Source of the DNA: Beaufortia kweichowensis
Taxonomy: Eukaryota; Chordata; Actinopteri; Cypriniformes; Gastromyzontidae
Direction of reading: 5' to 3'
Length of the DNA: 64,000 nt
Assembly: GCA_019155185.1 (NCBI GenBank)
Contig: CM032794.1
Location: 2,333,988 to 2,397,987 of the forward strand
The notes beneath the pieces are model-generated. The model worked only from the letters and a program-made list of their open reading frames with translations, was not told the DNA's origin and did not search any database. Made by a program: the position numbers and the translations under genes. Of the stretch, positions 1 through 12,829 are shown in pieces. Numbering within the stretch: the first letter of the stretch is position 1; every line of letters begins with the position of its first letter.

Positions 1-936
1 TCTATGTACAAAGCAGCTTTAAACGCTACGGGATGGAGAAAGTCAATATGGTAAAACAGAAAAATGTGCATGAAAAATGTTCACAGGAAATGGAGGAGGA
101 AAAACACAAGGGACGAGGAAAAGTAAGTCAGGCTTTTTAAGAGCGCACCATCCCCTCGCTGACACGCAGTCTGAGAGAGAAGGAGAAAAAAGATGGAGCT
201 ATTCTCCCCAGCACAATGGAACTAAAGCATGCGTACGGCAAAAGAAAAATCATTCAGATCCAGTTCGCTCTCGGGCCCTGCGGTGGAAACCCTGCCTAAT
301 GCAGCACGTGGCATGAGCCTGAAAAACGATGAAGAAACTGACATTTATTGGCTACGGATGCGCCTCCGAACAGAAGCGAGAGGGAATTGGATAGTCGTGG
401 CTCCCCGCTGTGTTTTAACTGGATCGCACAGAGGGTTAGCACCCCCAAAAGAGGACCCGAGGGCTCTGATCTCAAAACATCTCAAACAGCCTATGTGACA
501 AGCAGATGTCTTAATACATCACATCACATACAGAGGGGGAAAAGTCTCACAAATGTACTGAAAATATTATAACGTAAAACACAGATGTTTTAAACACAGA
601 TCCAGAGTGATAACTATAATCAGCATATGCCAGAAAAGATAAATTACGGTAAAAATGATGAAAACTTGAAATGAAAACAGGAAAGCAAATGGAGCTGGTG
701 GCGTAAACACATGCATGATAAATTGTAAGTAAAAACACCATTACAACTGGTCTCATACATGCAGAATATCAATATATACCGCGAACGGGATTAAAAACAT
801 CCCCACGATTGTCAGGAAGGCCCAAGACAAGGTTTGTATTTCCTGAGACAGCGTAAAGGAAGAGTTCCCCGACTAAAACTGACATATTCTCTTTTATGTT
901 GTTCCAAAATCAAAAAAAAGTTCTTCCATTTCTGGA
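1..936. other. Unique non-coding sequence
   Basis: No gene, RNA gene or recognised repeat is visible. The part at roughly 130-500 is GC-richer than its surroundings, with several CpGs, but the short open frames there overlap in different phases and none has a splice context or a familiar protein motif. The stretch near 880-905 carries a short match to the AGTTCACCC-family interior (TATGTTGTTCCAAA). Confidence 0.5.
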
Positions 937-937
937 A

Positions 938-1075
938 GATTACATTTACATTTAGGTATTTAGCTGACGCTTTTATCCAAAGCGACTTACAAATATTATA
1001 TATTAGGAGACAAATGTTATTAGGTATTATGTTATTAATACAAATGTTATTAATATTAGGAGACAGATTATCCTT
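938..1075 (-). repeat. SINE 3' region, LINE-like tail (first body type)
   Basis: Read on the minus strand this is the 3' end of a dispersed SINE: a body ending in TTTGTAAGTCGCTTTGGATA, then AAAGCGTCAGCTAAA and a tail of ATGTAAATGTAA units. The same core occurs at 21,587, 36,690 and 62,988. The body beside the core (ATTAGGAGACAA) matches the copies at 21,638 and 63,030, so these three form one subfamily. Inside this copy the unit ATGTTATTA is locally repeated three times (1013-1060). No tRNA head is recognisable here, so it is 5'-truncated or too decayed to read. Confidence 0.7.
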
Positions 1076-1367
1076 TCCAATCTGTTTTATATACTGTAAG
1101 TAAATGAGAACTGCTGCTCTTAAACTCAGAAACAAACAACAAAAACAAACTTAAGGTAAATTCAAGTCAAGATGTTCAATTAAAAAGACTCATAAGTCTT
1201 GTTCATGTTAATGTTCATCACACAAACCTAAAGTATAGCTTGCAAACTAGCACAGAAGTCATACAGTATGGACCACTTTTATGATAATTCATTACTATAA
1301 GAAATTAATTTATTTTATAATAATTTCATTAAAATTCATTCACTTTTAAACAGGATATTCTTCAAAG

Positions 1368-1399
1368 GTTTCATGTTTTGGGTGAACTACCCCTTTAAG
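1368..1399. repeat. End fragment of AGTTCACCC-family MITE
   Basis: The sequence GGGTGAACTACCCCTTTAAG is the inverted end of the palindromic element seen in longer form at 24,701, 47,062 and 51,232, whose left end reads TTAAAGAGATCGTTCACCCC in the last copy. Only the terminal 30 bases or so are clear; the rest of this copy may be lost or displaced by the adjacent LINE fragment. Confidence 0.55.
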
Positions 1400-1800
1400 A
1401 AATTTGGTCTACCATCAAGTCTTTCTGGTCCACTTCTGCACAGCTGTGATAAAAAATCTGTCATTACACCCTCCATGTCCGTCTGGTTTGGCTCTGCACC
1501 ATCGCCCTCCTAGAAGAAACTATACCACACTGTGTGAAATGCAAAGAAAATTATCGGTTGCCAGATCCCCTCTGAACAAACACAGCGAAAATCATATCAG
1601 AACAATCCCTCCCTGCCCGTCGTCTCTTCTACTCTCTCTTCTCAAAGCCCTTAAAACTAGGACAAATCAACCAACTGATACAGTACATTTTCTTCCCTCT
1701 GGCCATAACTTTTCCAACGTTCATTTGTAACCCAACATATATAAATCATCCAATATTAGCCTACTTATACAGACAATCTGTTGCACTTCAACCCTTTTTT
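1400..1800 (+). mobile_element. Decayed 3' end of an L2-type LINE (reverse transcriptase C-terminus)
   Basis: Translating across frames gives a recognisable but broken match to the C-terminal part of L2-clade LINE ORF2. FCTAVI is followed after a frame slip by SVITPSMSVWFGSAPS, then KLYHTV-stop-NAKKIIGCQIPS, then KTRTNQ and an FFPLAI-like block. In intact fish L2 elements the corresponding text is typically an ESVITSSMSVWFGS block, a RRKLQ-RVVRCAEKIIGC block and a final SFFP motif. At least one in-frame stop and one or more frameshifts make it non-functional. It lacks the endonuclease and most of the polymerase domain, as expected of a 5'-truncated LINE insertion. The assignment rests on remembered family motifs, not a search. 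Confidence 0.72.
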
Positions 1801-1844
1801 GTAACACTTCACTTATGTCATACTTTTTGTGTGTATTATGTACT

Positions 1845-1870
1845 ATATACATATACATATACATATACAC

Positions 1871-1941
<71 letters not shown>

Positions 1942-1943
1942 TA
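1845..1943. repeat. (ATATAC)n microsatellite
   Basis: About 100 bases of the hexamer ATATAC/ACATAT with a shift to ACACAT units in the last third. It sits about 45 bases beyond the 3' end of the LINE fragment, where A-rich or simple tails often seed microsatellites. Minus-strand open frames here encode only Met-Tyr or Cys-Ile repeats and are artefacts. Confidence 0.93.
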
Positions 1944-2139
1944 ACTGAGAGACACATTTGACACACTGTGTAAAAATCATGTCAAAAACTGAAACATCAC
2001 GGAAAAAAACACCAGATTTCCATGTTATCTGTAGATTGACTCTGACCTGACTGACACTCAACTCAAAATACTGCAAACCCCTTAAAAACAACTAATAAAA
2101 ACCGAATAATCAACTCCATCTCTACTTAAAACGGGTTTA

Positions 2140-2720
2140 TTATGTTCTCCAGCACACGTGTACATGTGATGAGCAACATGAAAAGCAATCATTTTGAAAA
2201 ACGCGCATCACTTCCTCTCCGAATGCAGCGACCTCCGATTCACCTCCCTCGTCACCTGAGCCAAGCGTGCCATCACGTCTGTGTCAATATGGCAATTTGT
2301 TTTTCTATTGCCTTCCTTATCAAGGTTAAACTGAATAAATCAATCATTGTCCATGAGGCGAGAGAGAGACAAGAGGGAATGAGAAACAAACTTCCCGTCC
2401 GAATCTGGAGGTTATAAATAATATGCCAGCAGCAACCAAACACTGCCAATGTGAATTTTCAATACGCAAAAAGCCAATTAACACGGAAGGAAACCTGAAA
2501 CAAATGCCTTCTGAAGGTCCTTCCGCCAAATGTAAAAAGAGGGGGCACCAAGGATCATTTCAGCTGTCTCCGTCTTTAAATTACAAGCTTTTTGCCCTTG
2601 AAGGGTATATTATTAATATTTTATGCCGATACGTTGCCAGGGGATGGTACTTTTCATACATTATCTCCTTAGGAGGCAGGATTTGCAAACAAAATGCCTA
2701 TTTTGTGAAACTCTCTAAGT
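2140..2720. other. Repeat-free GC-richer block, candidate conserved non-coding element
   Basis: This stretch has higher GC than its flanks, no match to any repeat family in the window, and balanced non-simple sequence around CTATTGCCTTCCTTATCAAG and CCAATTAACACGG. The 137-codon frame across 2423-2836 has no splice context, no familiar motif and an ordinary random composition, so I do not call it coding. In fish, blocks of this texture inside gene deserts or long introns are often conserved enhancers, but conservation cannot be measured here. Confidence 0.3.
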
Positions 2721-3169
2721 GTTATGTATTTATGCAAGTACTCATTCATAGACATTGTATGACTGTTCCAGAAACAAAATTGATAGTTATGGAGCAGAAT
2801 ACAGATTTTCAAAGTGCTAAAATCTCACAGCTATGATACCTGCTCGTCTATCCAATCATTCTTTTTGGTGCATAGTAACCTTTTTTATGTAACAAATTAT
2901 TGAAGCAAAGTGGAAAATATCCCCTGGCAAACACATGAATGAACAAGATCAAAATATTAGCATGAATCACTATGAATAATGGAAAGCCATTATGATTCCA
3001 AACACAACAGATGATTCGGAGACTGTAATTTATCCAGATGTGCCAGATGTTCACATATGTAAATAGAGAGTGGGGGGCAGTGCTCATCCCCGACTGACTG
3101 AATGCATCTCGTATAATCAACATGCAAGGTCATGGTCAATCTACGGTCACAAATAAATAAATGGGGTTA

Positions 3170-3690
3170 ATATTAGGCCAACCGTACGCCAGTATACGCA
3201 GAAGTTCTCTGGGTCAGCTTTTACACTGATGGTGAACGTGTGCCCGCTCACGCATGCCATTTTCATGCCAGTCACTGCAAACCCCAGAGCATGCCATCCA
3301 CGCTTGCGAGACATTAAATTCCACACCTACGGATGGAGCTTTGACTCACAGCGAGCCCAATAAACCTCCCCGGACAGGATAGTGGGCGCAGAGTATTTAA
3401 AGCCTGTCTCGCCCAGGTGCTGCGCAAACCACAGCACCTTGCTTTGTTTTTATACGGCCTTTATTGCACAGCTGTTTCTGGGGGCTGACACTGCAGTATA
3501 ATCACCTCCTGACTGAGCGGAGCTCCCATAATCATCATGGCCTCCAGAAAGCCAAAACATAAAACTCCAGCATGGGACATAAACTCCCCGCAGATTGACC
3601 GACAGCATGGCAAAGGCTTAGCGGTCAACGAGATAAATGTTGAAAGCTCTGCTCCAAAACCTAGCGAGATGCCTTGTTGACTACATACAC
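3170..3690. other. Repeat-free GC-richer block, candidate conserved non-coding element
   Basis: This segment is free of recognised repeats and clearly GC-richer than the AT-rich DNA on both sides, for example around GCGAGACATTAAATTCC and GAGTATTTAAAGCCTGTC. No open frame with exon-like borders is visible. It could be an enhancer or a non-coding exon; the sequence alone does not decide. Confidence 0.28.
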
Positions 3691-4659
3691 AGCATCCTAA
3701 TCGTCATGTTACTTCTCAAGTATGCACACTTTCTAGACAATATGTTTAACTATCAAATTTTAGATTGCATTTACTAATAAGCAAATGTTGGGTAAACAAT
3801 GTGCAAAGCCGAACTTTTGCCGCCACGTTTGTTTAAAACATAAAACTGCATAAAGCTGTTGTAGTCAAATGACAACATTTCCCATAAAATTGCTCAAATT
3901 AACATCTCAAATTATAAATGATGATAAAAAGCTTATCATTGCAAATCAAAACAGATGGTTTCCAACACTTGCTCAATAACAGTTTTTTTTATTATAACCA
4001 AAAAAGTTACAAATTTATCCATTTTTTTAAACAATTTATCTGACCTAATCCACCATTTTGGGTTTATCTTTAAACTGATCTTTTTACAATGCCTTCTGGG
4101 ATTGCCTTCTCCTCAAAAGATGCATTCAATGCCATCTTAAAATAAAGATATCTGAGAAGGCAGCATAACTACACTGTACAAAATTTGAAACCTCTCCAAC
4201 ATAAAATTCTTGTTGCATCAAACTGTTTTACAGCATACGATGTGAACGTTATAGAGCAGCTTTCATCTACTGTACCTGTAATAATGATTACAAATCCAAT
4301 TCATCACTATCAGAGAGCTCAGTTCAATCAACCGGTTAAAAAAAGATTTTTAGATTCCTTACAGCGTCACGCAACGATGCATCACGAATACTCTGACCTA
4401 AAGGTTTTACCCTACAGAACACATTACAGATGCACAAATGCAGATATATTCTAAAGTATAGAAAAAAATAAACTAGTTAAATCATGGAGTAAACTGAACT
4501 TAAAACTTAATACATGTATGCACAATAAACCACAGTAAAATTGTGTTTAAAAAACCTAATTTCCTGTTCCTTTGGAACAGAGCAAAAAGTAAAGGTCTAA
4601 AAAGTTTCTTCAAAGAGATGCTATCATTAAAAGACGGTGACAAAAAGTGGATGAACTCC
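3691..4659. other. Unique AT-rich sequence
   Basis: No gene, RNA or repeat recognised. Short open frames at 3955-4140 and 4185-4454 are of chance length and have no recognisable protein features. Confidence 0.5.
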
Positions 4660-5020
4660 TCACATTAAACCTATCCTCCTCTCCCTCGTTCTTTACTCAG
4701 AGGTCCCATCATGCCCCACCCCACGTAGAGGAGAAACATTAGCCTCGCTTCGAGCACTTCACTGCAGCTGAATGAAAATGCAGTGCGGTGCCACTGTAAT
4801 CATTGTAATGCATCTCTGTTCTTTTAATTAAGGGATAATGTCCAATTTCATGACGTTTATGAGGTTATAACATTCATTAGCCCTCAACAGATGCTGCGGC
4901 TGAATAGCTAACTAGCCTGGAGCCGAGCGGTGCCGGGCCCTCCTCCTGGCCGTAGCCACAAGTCTGCTCCGTTAATGGTCAGGGGGATTCATGACAGCCG
5001 TTGTCTCAGACTCTCCCGCA
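4660..5020. other. Repeat-free block with homeobox-type AT cores, candidate enhancer
   Basis: The block 4720-4990 is GC-richer than its flanks and contains TTTTAATTAAGG, GGCTGAATAGCTAACTAG and ATTCATTAGCCCTC, a mix of structured unique sequence and TAAT-type cores. There is no repeat match and no exon-like frame. It resembles a developmental enhancer in texture only. Confidence 0.32.
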
Positions 5021-8000
5021 CGCCAACGGAAATGGGACAGATTTAAAGAGTATAACGGCTGAACTTCAAACAGCTCGTAGCCTTGGCACATAAAACTGGC
5101 ATTAAAATTTGTGATTGCAATTAAAGCAAAGTTACTCGCAATGAGAATGTCAAAAGCAGTTCTAATCATTTTTATTGTGCCGCTTAATTATTGTTACCCG
5201 TGCCTTTGCGAGGGCCAAAAGTTTTATGGCTATTACATTTCAACCTATTGCTCCCTGTTTTGCTGACAATTAATATTAGATAGTGCCAGTGGTCCCCAGT
5301 TTATCAGCAAAAATATGCAAAAAGTCATATTATAAAAACCAAAATACATATGTAAAGAATTTGGGGCTAACATGGCCAGTAAAAAATTGTGAAAAGCTTG
5401 TTCAAAACTGTTTTGTTATTACGGACTAGTCGTTGGGTTTTCTGAACAATTACTTGACTAGTTAGATGGTGCATGACATTAATAACATCTCTAAATTCAT
5501 CCTTTTTAAAACTGCAAACTTTCTTGGTTAAAAAAAATTATTTTCTGAGCAAGTAAATAAAAAGTGACAAATGTGCAATTATAATTAATGATTAAAGATC
5601 TAAATAAAGAGGCAAAAGTTATTGATTGCAGCTGTAAGCAGTGCTGCTAAAAAAATCTAGAAAAACTGCTCGATACCATCCTGTCCATCTTTGTTTTGCA
5701 ATACCCAACATTTTCTCTCTCACGTCTGTTAGATCAGGATAAACAACCATACAACCCACACTGATGATGAAGTCTGTATTGTGCAAAACATCTTATTCTC
5801 ATAAAACAGTCAGAACATACAAAAGGGGTGGTGTTGCAAATTGCATATTTGCAAAAACTGCCAGAGCCCTACACCCGTCTCACGTGTTGTTTCTAAAGGG
5901 GGTGGATGCTGTGGCCTTCCCAAGAGTAAAGAAAGAGCTGCTGGGCAGCTGTCTGGTAATGAATCCCCTCCCAGGTGCTTGGCCCCTTGCATCTGTAAGA
6001 GCAGAGCCACTACACGGGGGTGGCCTTCAGCCGGCACTGTGGGACACACATCAATAAGATTCATTACACCTTATTTAACAACCCACACATACACACTGAT
6101 GTGAACGGCGCACAAACACACCCTATCAGACACTTAAGCTAACACACTGGTTAGTTTAAACAACATTAATTAATGCAACTCGGCTTTAATTGACCGGCCT
6201 TTGTTCACCTGTAGATTCATAGCAAAAGTCTGTAAAGACACCTGGACAAATTCAGTAAACATCTTCCATTCACTTCAATGCAGAAATACTTTTTAAACTC
6301 CATCTCGGTTCTTCAACTTTAGTAACTTGATGATGGTCTGTGTGTGTGCGCGATGAAAGTCAGTCTAAGTGTCCTTGGGTGAAGGGGGTTCCTGAGGAGT
6401 TAATGGCAATGCGCTATGACTAATGGGGAAAAACCGTGACAAAATAAGACAAATGGTGTTGGCCAACTTCATTACCTTACTGACAGCTTGACAGCGTCAC
6501 TGTTTAATGTGGTATTTTTCATCTGTGACTCATTTGGTTGCAAAAGAGTTCTTGTTGTATCACAATATAAAAATGGATGGACAGAATATCTCATGATGAG
6601 ACATAACATCTACTTTGTCTGAAATAAAACAAACATTAAGTCATAACATTATTAACCTACTGACATACAGACAGACATAATTTAGCTGGGATTTTCACAG
6701 CTCTTAGACTTGGCAGTGAATTGATCTGAATAAAGACTAAATAAAGCATAAAGTCAGCTCAATATCAGCGATGTAAATTTTTCATGAATGGAGGTCAATG
6801 GGTCTAGTGTAATCTCAAGACCAGAGACCAGCTTTAGTATCAGCTGTCTCTTGTCTTTGACCACGGTATACATTATTAATCTGCTGGGCACATTTTTATA
6901 TAAGGAGAGAACCTGGTTTGTTTTTATTTTTCTTGAAATTACACAAATTTAGCCTGGGAATATTGAATTGGGTTTAAATTATGCAGGAGCTTTCAGCTGG
7001 CACACTTTTACTTAACACGCTACACTTGCTTGTTATGGGTAGTTGTGTGTTAATTGACAAATGATGTTAGCGGATGAAGCATGTGAGAATTCTGTTAGCG
7101 TGGAAGTGCTTTTTAGATGATGTCTCGGATATTTACGACAGAAACGAGACAGGCATCGCATCTCATCTCCAAATGTTCAGCGAATCTGAATGACATCGTT
7201 TCGGTGTATCAGCCTGAAAAACAAGGGAAAGCGAATGAAGTGCACATCGTGGCACTTAAGAGAGGATATCAAAACAAGAATACCTAATCGACTCAGAAAA
7301 ACAAAAGCAAGAGCGAGGCGCACAACCAAATCAACAACCTGAGGCCAAAACAACAATGAATGGTTTAAAATTAAAGCACAGTTTACGTGCCATCCACACA
7401 AAAACATGAGGCCGCAGGCGAGTGCCGTGGGTATTGTGCTAAAATTTAACACGAATAATCATAAAATATCTTTAATTTCCTTTAAGCAAAATATAATTCA
7501 ACCTTTATTTAAGGAGCACATTTGAAATCAACAATGCAATGCACATTTAAACACAATATAATAACACCTAAAACCATCAAAATCTAAAGAATGAAAATGT
7601 GCTTTGAACCTACAATAGCAAATGCACAATCATTTTTTAATATAAAGCATCAGCAAGGGACTTTTTAACTTCACAAAAATATAGATGTGCAATGGTTATA
7701 TGACCTGAAATATACCCAGAACCTGCTGTTGACAGATGCGATTAACTCATAAAGTGTACAAAAACCCACACACCATTCCTGGAAAATATCCACAAACAAC
7801 CACACGGCACAATTAAGAAAGGTCTAAATGCAGTCTGGTAAAAATAAATCTGCCTAAGCACAGTCCTGCTATATGATTTGGCATTTCTGTAGCTCATTTC
7901 TGTGTAAATGTAGCACAGCCCGGCTCGCACCGGCGCTGTGTTTAAGCCCAAGAGTCGAGGGAGAATCCATTAAAATCTCACGGGGAATTGTGAGGTAGCA

Positions 8001-9008
8001 CAGCTGCCGCCCCTGTGAGGCAGAAAAAGTGTTGCGTTCGCAGATTGCGTGTTATTGTAGCGCTTTCTCCTTCTTCTCCATTTCCTCCCTCTCATCTGAA
8101 TCTATCTATGCGCTATATTTGTCTGCGTTTCCTGTTTTATTGTTATGGAGAATGGAGCTTGGGCCATTACACAGCTACAATTCATGCAAATGCTATTGAA
8201 ACTAGCAATGCAACTTTTTTCGCCTGCTGCCTCACCGGAATAGAAATCAGCCCCCTTCCATACACACAACAAACCCCGCCGATTCAGACGGCACGTCTCG
8301 AAATATTCAGAGAAGGCATGGCTTTTCTGAGTTCTGTATTCTTATCACTGCTTAAAGAAAGTCTATTTCAAAAGCTTTTATGAGGATTTAACGTAAGTGA
8401 ATAATCATATTTGCAACCAGCCCCATAGCTATTGACTAAAACTCTCTGAAAACAACTCTTTGTGGAAAGCAATATTTTTCTACGAGTAGCATATAAAAAC
8501 AAAAGCCGCAAGCCGCTGTGATTTTTTCTATGTTAAAATATTCTCTTATTGCAGCTTTTGGCATTGATCTTGGTATTGGTTGTTTAAGCTTGCTAGCACA
8601 TTAGCAGTAGGTTAATAATTTTGACTAGACAACACACATGTGGATACTGTTGCACATGTGTAAACACAAAAAAACTGCACCAGATATGAGCTAATCAGAT
8701 ACAATACCGATATGTAGATATCCAACCTGTATGTAGACCTATATTGGATTCCTGGTGGTAATGACGTCACAGTTCTGCGACAGACTGCATCATTATTTTG
8801 TCCCTGTTGTACGAACAAGTTGCATGCGATATCTTATGCGAGATATTTATTAGTTAAAAGCCACTTTTGTTGTTTGACTACTTTTGCCAATAGTAGAAAC
8901 GATAAATTAGCGAAAGTCCAATCAACTTAGTTTTACAACTGATTTAAACTGTTTTACATTATTTGAACATAAAAAAAATAAGTTATAAAAAATAAGTTAT
9001 GTGTTGAA
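5021..9008. other. Unique non-coding sequence
   Basis: No gene or well-defined repeat is visible over about 4 kb. Locally GC-richer stretches occur at 5860-6050, 7080-7440 and 7900-8300, but open frames there run in several competing phases and lack exon borders. The 122-codon plus-strand frame at 8015-8383 has no familiar motif and lies in ordinary sequence. Confidence 0.45.
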
Positions 9009-9030
9009 ATGACATGAAATTTCATGTCAT
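9009..9030. other. Perfect 22-bp palindrome
   Basis: The bases ATGACATGAAA are followed directly by their exact reverse complement TTTCATGTCAT with no spacer. Immediately right of it, 9031-9053 holds a second, looser inverted repeat (ATATGAAA ... TTTCATAT). The pair could extrude hairpins, or be a binding site for a dimeric factor. It may also be chance in AT-rich DNA. Confidence 0.8.
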
Positions 9031-9053
9031 ATATGAAATAATTTTTTCATATT

Positions 9054-12000
9054 ATTTTGAGCAGGAGATTATTGTAAACACGGATGTTGGATATGAGCCA
9101 CATCTTACGTTGATGTAAGCAGGAAGGACAAAAATTCAGATATGGTCAAAAGATCTGATCTGTGCATCAAGCATTGACTGTCAGGCCACAGACCACATAA
9201 AGAAATGTGGTAAAGAAATAAAGAAATACAATATAAAACACTCTCCTGTTTAGACGTTTCATGTGTTTGAAAAAGAGGCTTACCGTAGCCATGTTATATA
9301 CACATACAAGATCTAAACAGAAGAGTCTCATTGAATAAAAGCCAAAGTATCAATGCTTTCACTTGAGCACATTCGTTTCAAGATCTACTATACTCAGAAA
9401 AATAATAGACAAAATTTAATCTTCTGAGATTTCATCTAGTTTCTCAGAGTCTGAATCCAGGTGTGATTAGTCTATCAATTACATAACTGTGAATAAATGT
9501 ATTCAGATGAAAAAGATTTACTCTGGTTGGCTTCACACGACATCAATGTCAAACTAAATCTATTCAAGAGACATGAATCGTATCAAAGCCAACAAAAACG
9601 CACCATATTCCTTTATTTCCCTCAAATAGGATTTGCAGGTTACCATAGAGCCGTGTCTTTAATAGCATAAAGACTGAATATGATAATAATAAAAGCACCA
9701 AAGAAAGGGTCAGTCCATCGTATAATAGAGGATGTTCAGATTTTCCCATGCAATCATTTTAAAACTGACTATATGATCTTTTGATAGATAACACCTTATT
9801 TCTTTGAGCAATGTCTATCGAACCTTACTGCACTACAATATATATCTTTACAATGTTTCTCATCCTAACCCTTGTTTACAGAGTACATCTAGATGTGCAA
9901 TCGTTAAATTATAGCATTATACTAAATTGTTTTGTGGACATATTGCTTTCAGCCCGAAACTCTATTCTGAAACGACTCGGGGTATCAGAAGACTCTCAGC
10001 AAAAATCAAAGCGTGTTTTCCTTCACCGCAATTAACGATTATTCTTTGATGGAGAGCTCAATGGGAATAAAAGCAGTCCACATCAATAATTAAGCGGCAA
10101 AACAATGCAAAACAAACACAATGAAATACAGCAACTTTCTGACACACATCACAAGAAAGTGTCTGCATTAGGTTTAGCATTCATCTCTGTTTTCTTCTTA
10201 AAGATATTTCTTTGTTCACTGATATGTCTCCATCAGAAAAGAAATCGAAAGCTGCCTTACTCCTCTGACTACTGTCATATTGTCTTACCCATCCACAATC
10301 GTTGATGGTTCAGGACGAGGCGTGTCTATCCCCACCGTATACTCAACAGCCCCTTTACAACTAAATAAGAGCTGTAACAAACATCCACAAACACCACATT
10401 TGTGCAGGGGAATACAAATTAACCTGAGGTGCCATCAGCAATTAAGCCTAATTTCAATAACATTTAAGCAGTTCATATTCGTGTGCGTTCTCATTAGCGT
10501 AATCAAGCGACAACAAATGTTATCTCGCATGGTAATGGCTGTCATTCCGTGTGCGTGGAGAAATTGCGCGTCAAGATTAGATTTGGTTTCCCTCATCAGT
10601 GGGGACATCCAGCCAATAGGACGGCTAATATCTCGTCCTGATCTGAGAACAGAGAGATACTCGCAAGTTGCGTACTCAGCGATGCCCGTCATAAAAAGCC
10701 CTCCGATGTGCTATTGTTTGGCTATGGCCCCATAACAACATTATCTCTGCAATGATGAGACGCCACCTCTCTCAGCGACGCTACATTAATATTCCTTGTG
10801 GCAGCGTAAAGATGAATACCACATAAAACAAAAATGAAAACGCTGGATCAAAGAGACAAACTTGATGGAATGCCAACAACGATTTAGCTCAGACCTAAAA
10901 AGACCAGACAAACACTATCTGTTTAACACATTCACAGACTACTGAGCGAAAGAAAATTCAATCTTAAACTGGTCATGAGTTTCAGCTATGAAAGACTTAC
11001 AGAGCCATTTATTCTGCACATCCACCTGCCGTGGCAGTTGCGTGTTGATTATTAACCTCAGACAGTGTGCGTTACAGATAAATGAGGTATTTGTATCAGA
11101 TTTACTAAATGAAAACCATTTGCCAAGCAATAATAACTACATCTTTGCAAGAGCATTAATGATCTGAAAACCAAATGTGCAAGCAATGTTTCAATATAGT
11201 TCAACACCTAGAAGTTAATATGCATTTCAAGAGAAGAATTAAGTGAGAAACACTAAAAATCTATAAATACAACGTCAGTGGAATAATACACATATAAAGT
11301 ATTTTACTGGCTACATTTAAAAAAGAAAAAGAAAATAGTTGTTAAATGTTATAGATGAAAGAAAATTAGTAAGCATTATCCATTTTATTGTCATTTTTTA
11401 TGCATGTGTAAACAGAGCACAGAAATAGCGATTTGCAGTTTATGTAATTTATGGCATTAAATATTTTAAACACATTCAGGAATTTAGTTTGAGACAGAAA
11501 TGGAGCAAAATATTTTCAAGCTGAACTGCATTTTTTATCTCAGAAATTTGTTTTCCCATCTAAATTTGTAGTTCCTGGACAGAATAAGCACCAACATGAA
11601 CTTTATGTCTTTACTGACAACTACTATACGAAATTCTACATAACCAAACATCATAAAGGTGCTTTAAACAACTTTGTAATCCTGAGATCACTACCAATCA
11701 TCACATCAGCTTGACTGCTTGGTAAAGTCAGCTTCTCTTTACATGTTTTAACATCTAAGAAGCAGGAGAATAAAGTAAAGTGCACAATTTTTATCTATCC
11801 AAGATACGCATTTCTGCAGGCTCTGCATCTCAGCATCCTGGGGAGTTCAAATACAGGCCTGAACTATCTCTGCAGGCATGATAAACTGACCCTATGCTAT
11901 GTTTCTATTGCTCTTGCACCAGCTATCATTTACTTCTGATATGCTCAGCTTCATTTATACACCATGGATGGAAGAGAAAGATATGCCAAAAAGGCTCCAC

Positions 12001-12712
12001 AGTTTGAGAGAACCAAAAAGAGTGTTGTCTTTACTAGAGAAAGATGGAAACAAAGCTTTGTCTTCCTTAGATAGAGTGACTAAAAAGTAAAAGGGAGTCT
12101 GTACAGGAGTCTGGTCTGTACAGGTACTTGAGATTTACAAAACCATCACATATCTAAAATTCTAAATATTCTTCATATAGCTATTAAATGTAAAGTGTTA
12201 TATTATCTCCTACAGGGAATCTAAAACAACTGCAAGAACCTAATCAAAATATTTTGCATGTTTGGATTCCCAAAATCCATGGCACTACAACGCAAGAAAA
12301 GGATGTACTAGGAAACAACCTGCCATTCGTCAACAAGCTCCATGATTTACTCTCTTACTGCATTAGGAGACAAGTTATTGTCTATGACAACTTAAACTGC
12401 AAAATAGATTTTGAGCAAAATGTATTTTGATAAAAAAAAAGATTCCCACACATTCTGCTTATTATATAACATACCATTGTAGATATTGTAGATGGTGACA
12501 CAAAATAATAATGGTTCTCCAGCCATGTAACAAGCTGGTCATCGCTAGATGTCTACCTAATTGCTTATCATACCAGCTTATATTATGAGTACTTTTAACT
12601 GGATTCATATTTTACCAAATTCCTCAATACATATGGCTACTTCCCCATATAACAAAGCCATTCAACCAGATTAGATTAGTTTCTTACACAATCAAACAGT
12701 ACACATTTGCAC
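9054..12712. other. Unique non-coding sequence
   Basis: No recognised gene or repeat. The part 10,480-10,790 is GC-richer and repeat-free, and carries the core of a 151-codon plus-strand frame (10,280-10,735) and an 85-codon minus-strand frame in competition, so neither is convincing as coding. A small direct duplication of GTCTGTACAGG lies near 12,098-12,125. Confidence 0.42.
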
Positions 12713-12829
12713 ATAAAAAGTGCATATTAGTACCTCAAAGGTACATATTAGTACCTCAAAGGTACATATTGATACCAAACGTTTGGTGACAAGTGGGGTA
12801 CAAATTCGACGGTTTTTTCTGACAGTGTA
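12713..12829. repeat. Partial copy of GGTAC-rich MITE
   Basis: Tandem 23-base units of the form GGTACATATTAGTACCTCAAA are followed by GGGGTACAAATTC and the end sequence GGTTTTTTCTGACAGTGTAC. The same units and the same terminus (TTTTTTCTGACAGTG) are found in the fuller copy at 36,228-36,425. The left inverted end is missing here, so this is a truncated or internally rearranged copy. Confidence 0.68.

Noticed and set aside
2423..2836. 137-codon plus-strand frame
   Set aside because: No family motif and no splice context; likely chance.
10280..10735. 151-codon plus-strand frame
   Set aside because: No motif, no splice borders, and an overlapping opposite-strand frame of similar quality; best seen as chance openness in GC-richer unique DNA.
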